Notes: generated by a model not told the origin, from the sequence alone. DNA of 64,000 bases from Actinobacillus seminis (GCF_002263215.1 NZ_NLFK01000005.1:1-64000), one strand, 5' to 3'. Positions 31,115 through 40,243 are shown, counted from the first letter of the stretch. Made by a program: numbers and translations.

Positions 31115-31411
31115 TTAGTAGTCATTGTTAAATAAATTTATTTCACTATGTTGGATTTTATCATCTAATTTATCAAACTCATATTGGTTGATAATTTTAG
31201 TCTCTCTGAAAATAACTTCTATATCTTGTGTTTTAGAATCTGATTGTTTTAACCAATTTATTTTCCATATATCAGAAAGATTTCCGGATTGAGTTACTGA
31301 ATCACATAATTTTTCATTAAACTTAAATGTGTGCAGTTTAAAAGTAGAGGTGCTAAATTTACCTATACAACTGCTTGCTAAGTTTTGTGTAATGAGAAGA
31401 TTAACGCACAC
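31115..31411 (-). CDS. Hypothetical protein between the two Sel1 genes
   Basis: A 98-residue frame opening at a GTG that overlaps the last codons of the Sel1 gene; the ribosome-binding site is weak, so the start is uncertain. No motif recognised; it is rich in Lys, Asp and Asn. Small genes after Sel1 genes are sometimes partner or cargo genes, but nothing here proves it. Confidence 0.4.
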   Translation of the reverse strand: MCVNLLITQNLASSCIGKFSTSTFKLHTFKFNEKLCDSVTQSGNLSDIWKINWLKQSDSKTQDIEVIFRETKIINQYEFDKLDDKIQHSEINLFNNDY

Positions 31412-32375
31412 CCTGCTGCTTTAATCTGGCGAAATTTTTACATCCCTGAGCGTTGCCGTTATCGCATGCTTTACCGTAGAATTCTTTAGCTGTAGAAACA
31501 TTTTTTTGCACCCCTCGTCCGAATTCATACATCACGCCGAGACTGACTTGAGCATCTGCCAATCCCTGTTCGGCAGCTTTTTTGTACCAATAGATGGCTT
31601 GTGTATCGCTTTGGGCAACACCTCGTCCGAGTTCATACATCATGCCGAGACCGAATTGTGCTTTTACATATCCCTGTTCGACAGCTTTTATGAACCAATA
31701 GACGGCTTGTTGAGAGTTTTGTGTAACACCTCGTCCGAGTTCATACATCACGCCGAGATTGAATTGAGCATCTGCCAATCCCTGTTCGGCAGCTTTTTTG
31801 TACCAATAGATGGCTTGTGTATCGCTTTGGGCAACACCTCGTCCTTCTGCATACATCATGCCGAGCTTGAATTGAGCATATGCAAATCCCTGTTCGGCAG
31901 CTTTTATGAACCAATGGACGGCTTGTTGAGAGTTTTGTGTAACACCTCGTCCGAGTTCATACATCACGCCGAGATTGAATTGAGCATCTGCCAATCCTTG
32001 TTCGGCAGCTTTTTTGTACCAATAGATGGCTTGTGTATCGCTTTGGGCAACACCTCGTCCTTCTGCATACATCACGCCGAGATTGTATTGAGCATATGCC
32101 AATCCCTGTTCGGCAGCTTTTTTGTACCAATAGATGGCTTGTGTATCGCTTTGGGCAACACCTCGTCCTTTTTCATACATCACGCCGAGATTGTATTGAG
32201 CTTTTGCAAATCCCTGTTCAGTAAGTTGTTTGAATAAGGGAAAAGCGGCAGAATAATTTTGTTGTTCAATAAATTGGTAAGCACGATCAAATTTTTCGCT
32301 ATTGGTTTCGGCAAGTGCAGATTGGGCAATACCGAAAGAGAGCAAGGCGATAAGTAGGAATTTTTTGAGTTTCAT
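31401..32375 (-). CDS. Secreted Sel1-repeat protein (longer paralogue)
   Basis: A 324-residue protein with a signal peptide nearly identical to that of the paralogue at 30442. It has seven Sel1 repeats of 36 residues, most alternating between GVAQSDTQAIYWYKKAAEQG and GVTQNSQQAVYWFIKAAEQG. The DNA repeats (108 bp) are nearly identical, so repeat number can change by recombination. The C-terminus again has the ACDNGNAQGC pair. It sits where prophage head and tail genes are missing. Confidence 0.88.
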   Translation of the reverse strand: MKLKKFLLIALLSFGIAQSALAETNSEKFDRAYQFIEQQNYSAAFPLFKQLTEQGFAKAQYNLGVMYEKGRGVAQSDTQAIYWYKKAAEQGLAYAQYNLGVMYAEGRGVAQSDTQAIYWYKKAAEQGLADAQFNLGVMYELGRGVTQNSQQAVHWFIKAAEQGFAYAQFKLGMMYAEGRGVAQSDTQAIYWYKKAAEQGLADAQFNLGVMYELGRGVTQNSQQAVYWFIKAVEQGYVKAQFGLGMMYELGRGVAQSDTQAIYWYKKAAEQGLADAQVSLGVMYEFGRGVQKNVSTAKEFYGKACDNGNAQGCKNFARLKQQGVR

Positions 32376-32395
32376 TTGAGTTCCTTATTTGACGA

Positions 32396-32659
32396 TTATT
32401 TGAATTCAATACACAAAGTTTGTGGATTGAGAAAACATCTTCTTCCCGTTTCAAGAGGGGTGATTGGATTCAAAATATTTAAATCAGGCTCAAATAATTG
32501 AGAACTGCCATTAGCAATCATTTTATTGACGATTTCATCCACCTCTTTTTGTTCATTAGGATTGATGGCTTTTATATTGTCGTAAACATAAGGCGAATCT
32601 GAGGTATCTCCAAAATAATTCTTATAAATATTAACAGTAATTTCAATACGATTTGACAT
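32396..32659 (-). CDS. Hypothetical 87-residue protein upstream of the Sel1 gene
   Basis: Opens MSNRIEITVNIYKNYFGDTS after AGAGGAA. No signal peptide, and no family recognised. It ends 21 bp before the longer Sel1 gene, so the two are probably co-transcribed from the region with the palindromes at 32698-32743. Confidence 0.55.
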   Translation of the reverse strand: MSNRIEITVNIYKNYFGDTSDSPYVYDNIKAINPNEQKEVDEIVNKMIANGSSQLFEPDLNILNPITPLETGRRCFLNPQTLCIEFK

Positions 32660-32697
32660 GTTTTTTTCCTCTTACTTGATTTTATATGTGGCGTCCG

Positions 32698-32743
32698 CTA
32701 CCTACTATCAAGTAGGTAGGATGTAGAGTATACTCTACATCCT
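32698..32743. repeat. Two adjacent palindromes, one of 26 bp perfect
   Basis: CTACCTACT-atca-AGTAGGTAG (32698-32719) is followed directly by a perfect 26-bp palindrome at 32718-32743 (half-site AGGATGTAGAGTA). They lie about 60 bp before the gene at 32659. This could be a dimeric regulator site or an extended hairpin. Confidence 0.65.
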
Positions 32744-32817
32744 ATAAAGGATTGCTAAACCCTTTGCTCGGTGTCGATTGGTTTATTGAGTGTTATTTAT
32801 ACAGCAGTATATTACAA

Positions 32818-32847
32818 AACAACTCCGGTTTGAAAACCGGAGTTGTT
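32818..32847. terminator. Hairpin terminator after the truncated portal gene
   Basis: AACAACTCCGGTT and AACCGGAGTTGTT form a 13-bp stem over TGAA. It lies downstream of the leftward phage genes. Confidence 0.7.
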
Positions 32848-32905
32848 TAGAGGTATTAGGCAAAAGTATCTAAATATTGATCTGTTATTTGGAAGACTTA
32901 TTTGA

Positions 32906-33655
32906 CTAGCCCGCCACTTCTTCATTACGAAAAATAATTAAGTGAGAACGATGGTATTTTTTCCCGTTGATTTGCCAATATGTCGGATCATAAAAATATT
33001 GTGTCGCCGGATTATTTAATTCACCCGATACCAAGATAGGGATACACCAATAAGGATCGACTTGGATAATTCCTTTATAGCTATTAGGCTCAACGCCATC
33101 AATATTGAACGGTTTTTCATAAAAATCCGGGTCACTTGAATCAATATCAAAAATCGCAATTCTTATACCAAAAATACGACCAAGCCGAACAAACTCCTCA
33201 CAATTCTTTTTAATTTTGAATTTTTTATCGAACTTTTGAATTATTTTTATAGTTTCATCCGGAATATCGTCACCGTTAACAGTAACGATATTAAATCCAT
33301 TTCTCGTTGCATCCCTTGCCGGTGTTGAACAAGCTTTCCCAATAAGCCAATTTTGAGACAAAATCGCACACATCTGATAACCGATAAATGATTTACCGGC
33401 ATACCAGTTAGCTAATGCTATACTGATAGCACTAGGTCTTTCTGTCGGCATTTTAAGTGAGCTGTCACCATTACTATCTTGACCTGCAACAAGTGAGGCT
33501 TGTAATTTGTTATTCGCATTCACAAGTTCATCTAATTGATTGATAAAGAAGTCATTCTTGTATTGGTGATGAAAATGGCCGCTTGAGTAATAGGAATACT
33601 CTTTCTTTTCCTCTACTTCATCAGGTGCTTTTATTTTTTTGAAAAATCCGAACAT
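32906..33655 (-). pseudogene. Phage portal protein (DUF1073-like), C-terminally truncated
   Basis: The portal ring is the entry gate for DNA packaging. This 249-residue frame has the N-terminal half of the family (ALANWYAGKSFIGYQMCAIL, SQNWLIGKACSTPARDATRN, then KYHRSHLIIFRNEEV). It stops where relatives continue for roughly another 200 residues. It follows terL by 6 bp. The truncation marks the edge of the deletion that removed the head and tail genes. Confidence 0.75.
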
Positions 33656-33661
33656 ATTTTT

Positions 33662-34867
33662 TTATCCAAAGTAAGAACTTCTATATGTAATTAATGGTTC
33701 TAATGCATAACGAATTGCATCAATATAGTGATTGTTTTCATCAAGCAGAACAAGCAAAATATCCCCCGATTTCTTATCTACTTTGTAACTGTATAAACGA
33801 AATTCTTTTGCGGTATTTTCGCAACGAGGGTGAATAACAACCTGTTTATACGACTTAATATGCTCAATACCATCTTCAACGCTCCCTTTCCATTTTGAAA
33901 CAGGTTCAAGGCGATTTAATCCGTGACGCCTTAAATAACTAATACTTTCAGGACGCGCATTATCTGCACGAGACACATATTTTTCATAATCAGGAATGCG
34001 TTTTAAAATAAAAGAGGCGGTATCGTCCAGCTCTAATCCAATCCCCCGGGCTTCATATTCCACATAAAGCGTTTCATCATATACCCAAACCCGCACGGTA
34101 GCGGTCGGATCTTGCGCAAAGCCAAAATCCAATCCTTGATAGGGACCGGACCAATTTTCTTGTGGTTCAAACTCATCAATACAGAATTTCCCGTTAAACA
34201 CTTGTGCATCAGATTTGGTGTTATATTCACCAAGCCAAACATGACCAAAACTCGAGGGATTATACTTGCGGTCATACTCCATCTCTTTTTTCAGCTCATC
34301 AGGCAAAAATGGATTTTGATCGAAATTAATATGGTTAAGCAAAAAACTATCCGGATCGTTTTTTACCCCCTCTAAAAAGAAACTATCTACTGCATCAGTA
34401 CTTTGATCCGGGTTCCAAGTAAAAATTAATTCACTTCCGGATTTACGAATTGTCGGATGCAATAATTGAAGACTTCGATATGAACAAGTTTGAGCTTCTT
34501 CAAACCATGCACAATCAAACCCTTCAAGTGATTTAATACTATCAGCAGTGTGATCTTGCATACCCTGAAAAATGATTATCCCGTCAGCCTCTTTCCGCTT
34601 AATTTCAGTGAGAGTAATATCAAATAAATGGCTTACCCCCATTTGTCTAATTTTTGATTCAATTAATGCTTTGGAAGAAAACTTCAATGATTTTTGAATT
34701 TCACGAATACAAACCGTTTTATAATTCGGATCAAGAATATGCTTTTCTACAATAAATTCACCGACAGTATGTGATTTCCCGCTTCCTCGACCACCTCGAA
34801 TCCCTTTGTTTCGGCAAGGATTGAGGTAAGGGATAAACCATCTTGGAGTATTAATCTTTAATTCCAT
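33662..34867 (-). CDS. Phage terminase large subunit
   Basis: About 401 residues, PBSX/Terminase_3-like. The ATPase Walker A is GGRGSGKSHT (about residues 25-34) and Walker B is FDCAWFEEAQ. The C-terminal RNase H-like nuclease is seen as GLDFGFAQDPTA. It cuts concatemers and pumps DNA into proheads. ATG at 34867 is preferred over the upstream TTG and overlaps the terS end. It looks intact although the portal is broken. Confidence 0.9.
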   Translation of the reverse strand: MELKINTPRWFIPYLNPCRNKGIRGGRGSGKSHTVGEFIVEKHILDPNYKTVCIREIQKSLKFSSKALIESKIRQMGVSHLFDITLTEIKRKEADGIIIFQGMQDHTADSIKSLEGFDCAWFEEAQTCSYRSLQLLHPTIRKSGSELIFTWNPDQSTDAVDSFFLEGVKNDPDSFLLNHINFDQNPFLPDELKKEMEYDRKYNPSSFGHVWLGEYNTKSDAQVFNGKFCIDEFEPQENWSGPYQGLDFGFAQDPTATVRVWVYDETLYVEYEARGIGLELDDTASFILKRIPDYEKYVSRADNARPESISYLRRHGLNRLEPVSKWKGSVEDGIEHIKSYKQVVIHPRCENTAKEFRLYSYKVDKKSGDILLVLLDENNHYIDAIRYALEPLITYRSSYFG

Positions 34868-35378
34868 TTGGATCAACTATTACACGAGTAATGATAGTGG
34901 GTTGTAATGATTCGCCGTTGGTTGTCATATCAATACGATCTTTAAACATCCCCAAATGCTTACCCAGCAACTCAAGCGCCTTGTTTGCTCCTGACGGTTC
35001 AAACATAAAAATAGCATTATCAACAGCCTTGATCGTTCCCTCTTGATTGCTTTTCACTGTATCTGTCACTATGACGGATTTTCGCCCCATACACATATCA
35101 CGAAGTTCTTGCAAGTCTCTCAATACCTCATCTTGTGTAATTTGAGTGCGTTCTGAACGTTGTTTTTTAGCTTCGGAAATAGCTTTTTGTATTGTAGTAT
35201 TTTGTAGTAATTTATTTGCATTGGTATTAGCTAAATGTTCACTATACCCTGCTCTAATCGCTGCTTGAGTTGCATTAAGATCAATCAGATATTCTTCTAC
35301 AAATCTCTGTTGTTTATCGGTTAATTTGATTTTACCCACGCCTTTAGACGTGGATTTACCCTCGTCTTTATTAGCCAT
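34851..35378 (-). CDS. Phage terminase small subunit
   Basis: A 175-residue Terminase_2-type protein. The DNA-binding helix-turn-helix is in LTDKQQRFVEEYLIDLNATQ-AAIRAGYSEHLANTNANKLL. It recognises the pac site and hands DNA to the large subunit. It overlaps terL by 17 bp. Confidence 0.9.
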   Translation of the reverse strand: MANKDEGKSTSKGVGKIKLTDKQQRFVEEYLIDLNATQAAIRAGYSEHLANTNANKLLQNTTIQKAISEAKKQRSERTQITQDEVLRDLQELRDMCMGRKSVIVTDTVKSNQEGTIKAVDNAIFMFEPSGANKALELLGKHLGMFKDRIDMTTNGESLQPTIITRVIVDPNGIKD

Positions 35379-35522
35379 TGGGTAACTCCTCTTATTTTGT
35401 TACATATAGATTACATAGTTTGGGTATTTTCTCGGAATCTAACCCAACCAACCACAAATTACGCACAAATTATATGGCGTTTACTTTACACAAAAGAAAC
35501 TCGCCATCGAGTGCCATAGCGG

Positions 35523-35792
35523 TTATCTTTCTATTCCCTCTCGCCACTCAATAATCCCTTTAATTCGACCGGCACACACATCACGCTCACTCATCACTTG
35601 GCGTAAAAAAACGACCGCTTCCCCGTAGGTTTTACCGGTAAATGAAGATTGATCACATGGAACGGTATAGGCTTGTGGCGGAAACCAATAAACGGATTTA
35701 GTTTGACTGTTGCAACCGCTTAATAACATCATCAGGAAGACGAGTGTCAAAACAACGGTTATCTTTAATCGTTTTATAAATGATTTTAACAT
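35523..35792 (-). CDS. Spanin outer-membrane lipoprotein Rz1-like
   Basis: The 89-residue frame starts MLKSFIKRLKI and has a lipobox LLSGC (about residues 25-29). It overlaps the end of the Rz-like gene in another frame, the usual nested Rz/Rz1 layout. With Rz it fuses inner and outer membranes at lysis. Confidence 0.75.
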   Translation of the reverse strand: MLKSFIKRLKITVVLTLVFLMMLLSGCNSQTKSVYWFPPQAYTVPCDQSSFTGKTYGEAVVFLRQVMSERDVCAGRIKGIIEWREGIER

Positions 35793-36030
35793 CCTCACCG
35801 GCTTTCCCTCTTTCCAACTGCTCCAGAGCACGTTGCTTTTGCATTGCCTCTCGCTCTTGCACCATTTGAATATGCATTTGTGAAATCACCTGCTCATTTT
35901 GCTTAATGGTTTGGGCTTGCGCTTGGTTCTCGGCTTTTAAGCTATTTATCTTCTGTGACTGGTACCATAACCCTGTACACAAGCCCAAAATCACAAAAAA
36001 TACCACGGTCCACAATTTCGATCTAAGCAT
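35698..36030 (-). CDS. Spanin inner-membrane subunit Rz-like
   Basis: A 110-residue protein with an N-terminal membrane anchor (LWTVVFFVILGLCTGLWY) and a long coiled coil (KAENQAQAQTIKQNEQVISQ). It starts at ATG 36030, overlapping the lysozyme stop. Part of the lysis cassette holin-lysozyme-Rz-Rz1. Confidence 0.8.
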   Translation of the reverse strand: MLRSKLWTVVFFVILGLCTGLWYQSQKINSLKAENQAQAQTIKQNEQVISQMHIQMVQEREAMQKQRALEQLERGKAGEDVKIIYKTIKDNRCFDTRLPDDVIKRLQQSN

Positions 36031-36475
36031 AAACACCCCGATCAAACAACGCTTTCTCTCTTTTCCGTCGTCTCAATAATACCGGACGACCACCCGCGTA
36101 TTTCCACGCCAAAATCTGCTCGCTTGCCCCCGAATAATCGCCTTGATTTAATTTCTTAAGCAACGTAGATTTTAAAAATGCCCCCTCGCCAATATTGAAC
36201 GCCAAGCTGACCAACGCATCAAACTGATGTTGTGACAGTGGCAAAACCACCTCATTATTGACCGCCCTTTCAAACCGTCTTAAATCTGCCAGTAAGATTT
36301 CCCGAGATTTCTCTTGTGAAATCCGCATCCCTTCACAAACGCGCTTATCATCCACCCATCCCGTATGCCCCACACCTATAGTCCAAATACCGACGATATC
36401 CCGGTAAGCGCATAGACGTTCCCCCTCCTCACGAATTAAGAAATCAATCCCTTGCTTACTCATATTCATTGTCAT
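36023..36475 (-). CDS. Phage lysozyme (endolysin, GH24)
   Basis: A 150-residue T4-type muramidase that cleaves the peptidoglycan MurNAc-GlcNAc bond. The catalytic triad E-x8-D-x5-T is within REEGERLCAYRDIVGIWTIG. There is no signal-anchor, so it depends on the holin. The ATG at 36475 overlaps the holin end by 20 bp. Confidence 0.9.
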   Translation of the reverse strand: MTMNMSKQGIDFLIREEGERLCAYRDIVGIWTIGVGHTGWVDDKRVCEGMRISQEKSREILLADLRRFERAVNNEVVLPLSQHQFDALVSLAFNIGEGAFLKSTLLKKLNQGDYSGASEQILAWKYAGGRPVLLRRRKREKALFDRGVYA

Positions 36476-36800
36476 TACCCATACTTCTACGATTAATGAA
36501 TTTAAAAAGAAACTCCCTCAACTTCTCCGTTCCAACAAACCCAATCATCGTCCCGGCAAAGCTCGAAAATTCAGTATGCCCCACAAGATGGGCAAGCAAA
36601 GGAACGATAGTCCCTGCAATAGACGCACAGATTGTCGCATCTAATAAAACATATTTAATCGCGCGCTTTTTCCGCATAAAGCCCGCACGTAACAACGACA
36701 TCACAATAGCGGCAATCGCACTGTTAATGGGCTGTATCCCAATATTGGTTGTCACCCAATTCCATATCTGCGTCCAAATATCATATTGATTATTCGGCAT
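36456..36800 (-). CDS. Phage holin-like membrane protein
   Basis: From ATG 36800 (after AGGAGGTAGGA) the 114-residue product MPNNQYDIWTQIWNW has three hydrophobic segments (about 22-38, 50-68, 75-92) and a basic C-terminus. It is the first gene of the lysis cassette. The sequence looks like lambda-family holins (Phage_holin_3 type). Confidence 0.75.
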   Translation of the reverse strand: MPNNQYDIWTQIWNWVTTNIGIQPINSAIAAIVMSLLRAGFMRKKRAIKYVLLDATICASIAGTIVPLLAHLVGHTEFSSFAGTMIGFVGTEKLREFLFKFINRRSMGNDNEYE

Positions 36801-36953
36801 TCCTACCTCCTCACCTCCTTTTCGAGGCAAAAAAAGCCCACCATTAAGGTGAGCTATCATTATTTGAATGAAGATTTTATCTAAAGTCTAAAATTTCACT
36901 TGATAAAACCTAATAAACTTATAAAATAGACTTATAAAACAAACCTAACAAAT

Positions 36954-37204
36954 ATGAAATAAATCATCTACCAACCCAACGCATTAAAGCAGTTACGGAA
37001 AGTTCCAAGCAAAGCACACATTATTGAAAAATGCGAAACGCTAAAATTATTCCCTGATTGCACCAATATAAAAGCATTGGCTCATCATCAATACGAATAT
37101 CGCTATCGTATTGGCGACTATCGTGTTTTCTTTAATATTGTCGGAAACACAATGAATATCGTATCTATCGAAAGGTTAAAAAAAGAGATGAACGCACTTA
37201 CTAA
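36954..37204 (+). pseudogene. RelE/ParE-family toxin, broken by a nonsense codon and a frameshift
   Basis: The gene reads ATG AAA TAA, so codon 3 is a stop. The following codons give IIYQPNALKQLRKVPSKAH and YRYRIGDYRVFFNIVG, a complete RelE-like ribosome-dependent RNase fold. Near 37177-37183 a run of seven A shifts the frame; with one more A the product would end KKRDERTY, as in the intact homologue at 56907-57173. Both lesions inactivate the toxin; the antitoxin next door is intact. Confidence 0.75.
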
Positions 37205-37535
37205 TGTCCAATATATCAACAACGCACAAGGTGTACCTGCCTTTGCCGTTATCCCTTTACAAACCTTTAACTGGTTAAAACAAAAAGCCAACCTTGCCGA
37301 TCCGCTTGAAACAGGCATCCCGGAAGAAGTAGCAAAACGGGCTTTATTAAATGACTACTCCGCTTTGCGTGCATGGCGTGAACATTTAGGATTAACTCAA
37401 GCAGAAGTTGCCAAACGACTTGGTATCTCTCAATCCGCCTATTCCCAACAGGAAAACTCACAACGTCTGCGTAAAACAACCCGCCTTAAAATGGCAACGG
37501 CATTAGGCATTCACTCGGATCAGTTAGATTTTTAA
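37188..37535 (+). CDS. XRE/HigA-type antitoxin
   Basis: A 115-residue antitoxin. The N-terminal toxin-binding part (TNVQYINNAQGVPAFAVIPL) precedes a C-terminal HTH (LGLTQAEVAKRLGISQSAYS). It would repress its own operon and neutralise the RelE-like toxin upstream. Because of the toxin frameshift it is now in frame with the end of the toxin. Homologous to the antitoxin at 56458. Confidence 0.85.
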   Translation: MNALTNVQYINNAQGVPAFAVIPLQTFNWLKQKANLADPLETGIPEEVAKRALLNDYSALRAWREHLGLTQAEVAKRLGISQSAYSQQENSQRLRKTTRLKMATALGIHSDQLDF

Positions 37536-37665
37536 TAAAGTACTTTAAGCAAGTACTCCGGCACGTCTTCACCGTTTATTTTAATTTTATCGCCTAAAGT
37601 AAGTTCCATTTTTACCCCAACAAAAAACCCCGACCGTTTCCGATCAGGGTTATTAAAATCAATTC

Positions 37666-37908
37666 ATGCGCTTTATATACAAGAACCGCATGATAACGCA
37701 AATCATACACTTTACCGGTACCGGTTGCAAGTATTTTTTAGTGCGTTATATTAAATTGGGAATTCATGACTATAACGTATCTTATTTGGAAGAAAAACAA
37801 AACGGTATTCAACTATATGGCGTCACTGTTTATTTTACAAGCGGCTCGGTTGGATTAGCGGTAAAAGAAAATTACTCTGATTTTAAGAAAAAATTTCATC
37901 AAATTTAA
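37666..37908 (+). CDS. Hypothetical protein
   Basis: 80 residues (or 72 from the second Met, MITQIIHFTG). I do not recognise it. It has no clear ribosome-binding site. A good terminator follows, and an imperfect hairpin at 37624-37653 lies just before it, so it may be its own transcription unit. Confidence 0.5.
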   Translation: MRFIYKNRMITQIIHFTGTGCKYFLVRYIKLGIHDYNVSYLEEKQNGIQLYGVTVYFTSGSVGLAVKENYSDFKKKFHQI

Positions 37909-37918
37909 TTCATTTTAT

Positions 37919-37946
37919 AACCGCTCTATTTGAGCGGTTTATTTTT
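37919..37946 (+). terminator. Rho-independent terminator
   Basis: AACCGCTC (37919-37926) pairs with GAGCGGTT (37932-37939), followed by a T-rich tail. Confidence 0.8.
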
Positions 37947-38131
37947 ATCTACGCTATCAGCGTCTTAATCTAATACGTTGTTTTTATTTGAGTTTTAGTT
38001 ATCTTTGTGCCGAATGATATTTCTTGCGCGTTTCCGGTTCACTAGGGAACATAATGCCCTTTCGGTCGTTTCGAAGGGGTATTTTTTCTCCGGCTCAGGC
38101 AGCGCAAGTTATTGCGGCAAGCAGCGTTTAA

Positions 38132-38482
38132 TCACGCAAAAAACAACACATCTCCCCGCAACAAATACCCTTTTAAAAAATTTTCCGCTTGCCGCAGCAA
38201 ATTTTGTCTCTTTTTATCGCTGATATGTTTAATTCGACAAATATCAACACGATCGTAACGTTCAACATAGGTCAACATAAACACATGAAACTGATCAAAA
38301 TTGATTTGTTTCATCAAAACCAAACCGCCATCAATCACCATCCCCTCTTCATCACTTAGCGGATCTAAAAATGGCTTGGTTCTTGCCGCGCCTTTAATAC
38401 CACAAGTTACCACCGGATAATCCATTTCCAAGCGGGATTTCCCCCAATACCCAAACCGTCTAAATTTTGCTTTAAAATTCAT
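38132..38482 (-). CDS. Phage protein at the antiterminator Q position
   Basis: A 116-residue protein opening MNFKAKFRRFGYWGKSRLEM. It lies directly downstream of ninG and upstream of the lysis genes on the same strand, the position of the late antitermination protein in lambdoid phages. The family is not certain; a DUF1133-like antiterminator is my guess from position and the WGKSRLxMDYP block. Confidence 0.5.
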   Translation of the reverse strand: MNFKAKFRRFGYWGKSRLEMDYPVVTCGIKGAARTKPFLDPLSDEEGMVIDGGLVLMKQINFDQFHVFMLTYVERYDRVDICRIKHISDKKRQNLLRQAENFLKGYLLRGDVLFFA

Positions 38483-39058
38483 TCAAAACACCCCCTTACG
38501 CTTCTCCAAAAATTTACATTTTTTATTAAAAATCCGCTTAATTCGCCTCAAATCTTCTTTAGAATAGTGTCTCGCCCGTTGGTCTTTCTCGATTGCTTCC
38601 ACTTTCTCCACCCCAAGCCTATCAATCAACCCAAGCCGAAATTGCTGATAATTACCGCCTAAATAACGGTTACAACGCTTACACTGACCTGCAATATTTA
38701 GAGTGTAAAAACGCAAATGTGGCGCACTGCCCCGACTGCGATAATGCCCCGCATCAAATCCCCCGCCAAATCCCTCACGCACCAACGAAACCCCGCAAGA
38801 AATACAGGTTTTACCCTAATCACGCAACCGAACATACGCATTCACCGCTGCTTGCGCCTCTTGGGTTAAATTATTCAGTGTTTTATTTTCCTCCCTAAAT
38901 GCTTTCCTACGCTTATTATTGACTTTTTGTTCCGCTTCCGCCTTACCCTGCCGAGCAAAAATCAAAGCGCAATCCATAGAACAACACTTCTGTAAACTGT
39001 TTCTAGGCGTAAACCCATTGGCACAAATCTTGCATTTTTTTGACCGCACTTTATTCAT
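38483..39058 (-). pseudogene. ninG: Recombination protein NinG, interrupted by an amber codon
   Basis: The first part (MNKVRSKKCKICANGFTPRN to AYVRLRD) and the second (GKTCISCGVSLVREGFGGGF to the end) lie in one frame but are separated by TAG at 38816-38818. Relatives read RLRDYGKxCISCG, so a Tyr codon has become a stop. NinG (Rap) is a Holliday-junction-type nuclease with zinc cysteines (CISCG, CKRC). Here it is probably inactive. Confidence 0.8.
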
Positions 39059-39147
39059 TTTAATACCCATAATAACTACAAAACACTGGACTTATTCCCT
39101 TTTAAGGGTTATAATAACCCCAATATTTAAACAACAATGGAGAAAAC

Positions 39148-39330
39148 GTGGATAGTGATACCATGATAAAACTTCTCAAAAAGAACGGATGGGAACTTGA
39201 CAGCATAACGGGCAGCCACCATCACTTTGAGAAGAAAAACCAAAAGGGAGCCGGTAAAGTTACTGTTCCTCACCCGAGAAAAGATTTAGGCTTTCTCGAG
39301 AAGAAAATTAAAAAACAAGCGGGACTATAA
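39148..39330 (+). CDS. hicA: HicA toxin
   Basis: A 60-residue mRNA interferase with a dsRBD-like fold. The catalytic His is in ITGSHHHFEK, and VTVPHPRKDLG follows. GTG at 39148 is the likely start (GGAGAA before it). It cleaves mRNA independently of ribosomes. It looks intact and pairs with HicB 36 bp downstream. It is inserted between ninG and ninB on the opposite strand. Confidence 0.9.
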   Translation: MDSDTMIKLLKKNGWELDSITGSHHHFEKKNQKGAGKVTVPHPRKDLGFLEKKIKKQAGL

Positions 39331-39366
39331 GTCCCCTTATCCACGTTGACTCAACAAGGAGCATTT

Positions 39367-39774
39367 ATGTTATACCCAATCATTCTTGAACAAGTTTCAG
39401 ACGGTTATGTTGTCGCTGTACCTGATATTGACGGTTGCTACTCCGCAGGTGACACCCTACAAGAAGCCTACAACAACGTAAAACAAGCCATTGAAAGCCA
39501 TCTGGAGCTTGTCGTAAAAGACGGTGGCGAAATTCCACAACCGACTTCAATCGAAAACCACCGTAACGATCCGGATTTAGCCGAACACCATGTTTTTTTT
39601 GGTATAGTTGATGTTGATTTATCTCACCTCATGGGAAAAACCGAAAAAATCAACGTCACCTTACCAAGTCATCTCATCAAACGCATTGATGCTTATGTTA
39701 GCCAACACGTTGAATATAAAAGTCGTAGTGGTTTTTTAGCAAAAGTCGCTGCCGACCGCATTTTTTCCGTATAA
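39367..39774 (+). CDS. hicB: HicB antitoxin
   Basis: A 135-residue protein. The degenerate RNase H-like N-terminal domain (YPIILEQVSDGYVVAVPDID, CYSAGD) binds HicA; the C-terminal ribbon-helix-helix (INVTLPSHLIKRIDAYVSQH) binds DNA. The start at 39367 follows AAGGAG. Confidence 0.9.
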   Translation: MLYPIILEQVSDGYVVAVPDIDGCYSAGDTLQEAYNNVKQAIESHLELVVKDGGEIPQPTSIENHRNDPDLAEHHVFFGIVDVDLSHLMGKTEKINVTLPSHLIKRIDAYVSQHVEYKSRSGFLAKVAADRIFSV

Positions 39775-39817
39775 CCGCCAACGCTTACCGGTCTCGCCCT
39801 ATGTTATACGTAGGGCC

Positions 39818-40243
39818 TCATCTTCCCCAAAATCCCCACTTATCGTTAAAATGAACGCCATTTTGCACACCCCACGACAAAATATACTCAATCAAACTTG
39901 CCAACCGCTTCACGCTCATTTGCGCAGTACTTTCACGCAAATTAATCACCTCACCCTCCAGCCCAATCGCCATTTCCGCATAACCGCCCGTTGCAATTTT
40001 ATGCGCCGAAACAAAAATCGCTTTCCACGTATCAACATCCCGTTTTTTACCCTGAAATTCACACTGTTTCGCAATATCACTTAACATCGCGTGTAACTTC
40101 GCATTTTGCTCAAGACTGCGTCTCATCAGCTTAATACTCACCACAAGCGGATTTTTCTCATCAATTGGCAAAGTACGAATAAACTCCATTGCATTTAACC
40201 GCACTTGTTCGCCACGCAAGAAAAACGATTGTTTAATTTCCAT
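39818..40243 (-). CDS. ninB: Recombination protein NinB
   Basis: A 141-residue ORF-family protein that helps load recombinase on SSB-coated DNA in lambda. Matches include RSLEQNAKLHAMLSDIAKQC and ATGGYAEMAIGLEGEVINLR. Leftward phage operon, downstream of O and P. It looks intact. Confidence 0.85.
   Translation of the reverse strand: MEIKQSFFLRGEQVRLNAMEFIRTLPIDEKNPLVVSIKLMRRSLEQNAKLHAMLSDIAKQCEFQGKKRDVDTWKAIFVSAHKIATGGYAEMAIGLEGEVINLRESTAQMSVKRLASLIEYILSWGVQNGVHFNDKWGFWGR

Noticed and set aside
31506-32237. Long open frame on the plus strand (243 codons) opposite the Sel1 gene
   Set aside because: It is the antisense shadow of near-identical 108-bp Sel1 repeats; periodicity explains its openness and there is no ribosome-binding site.
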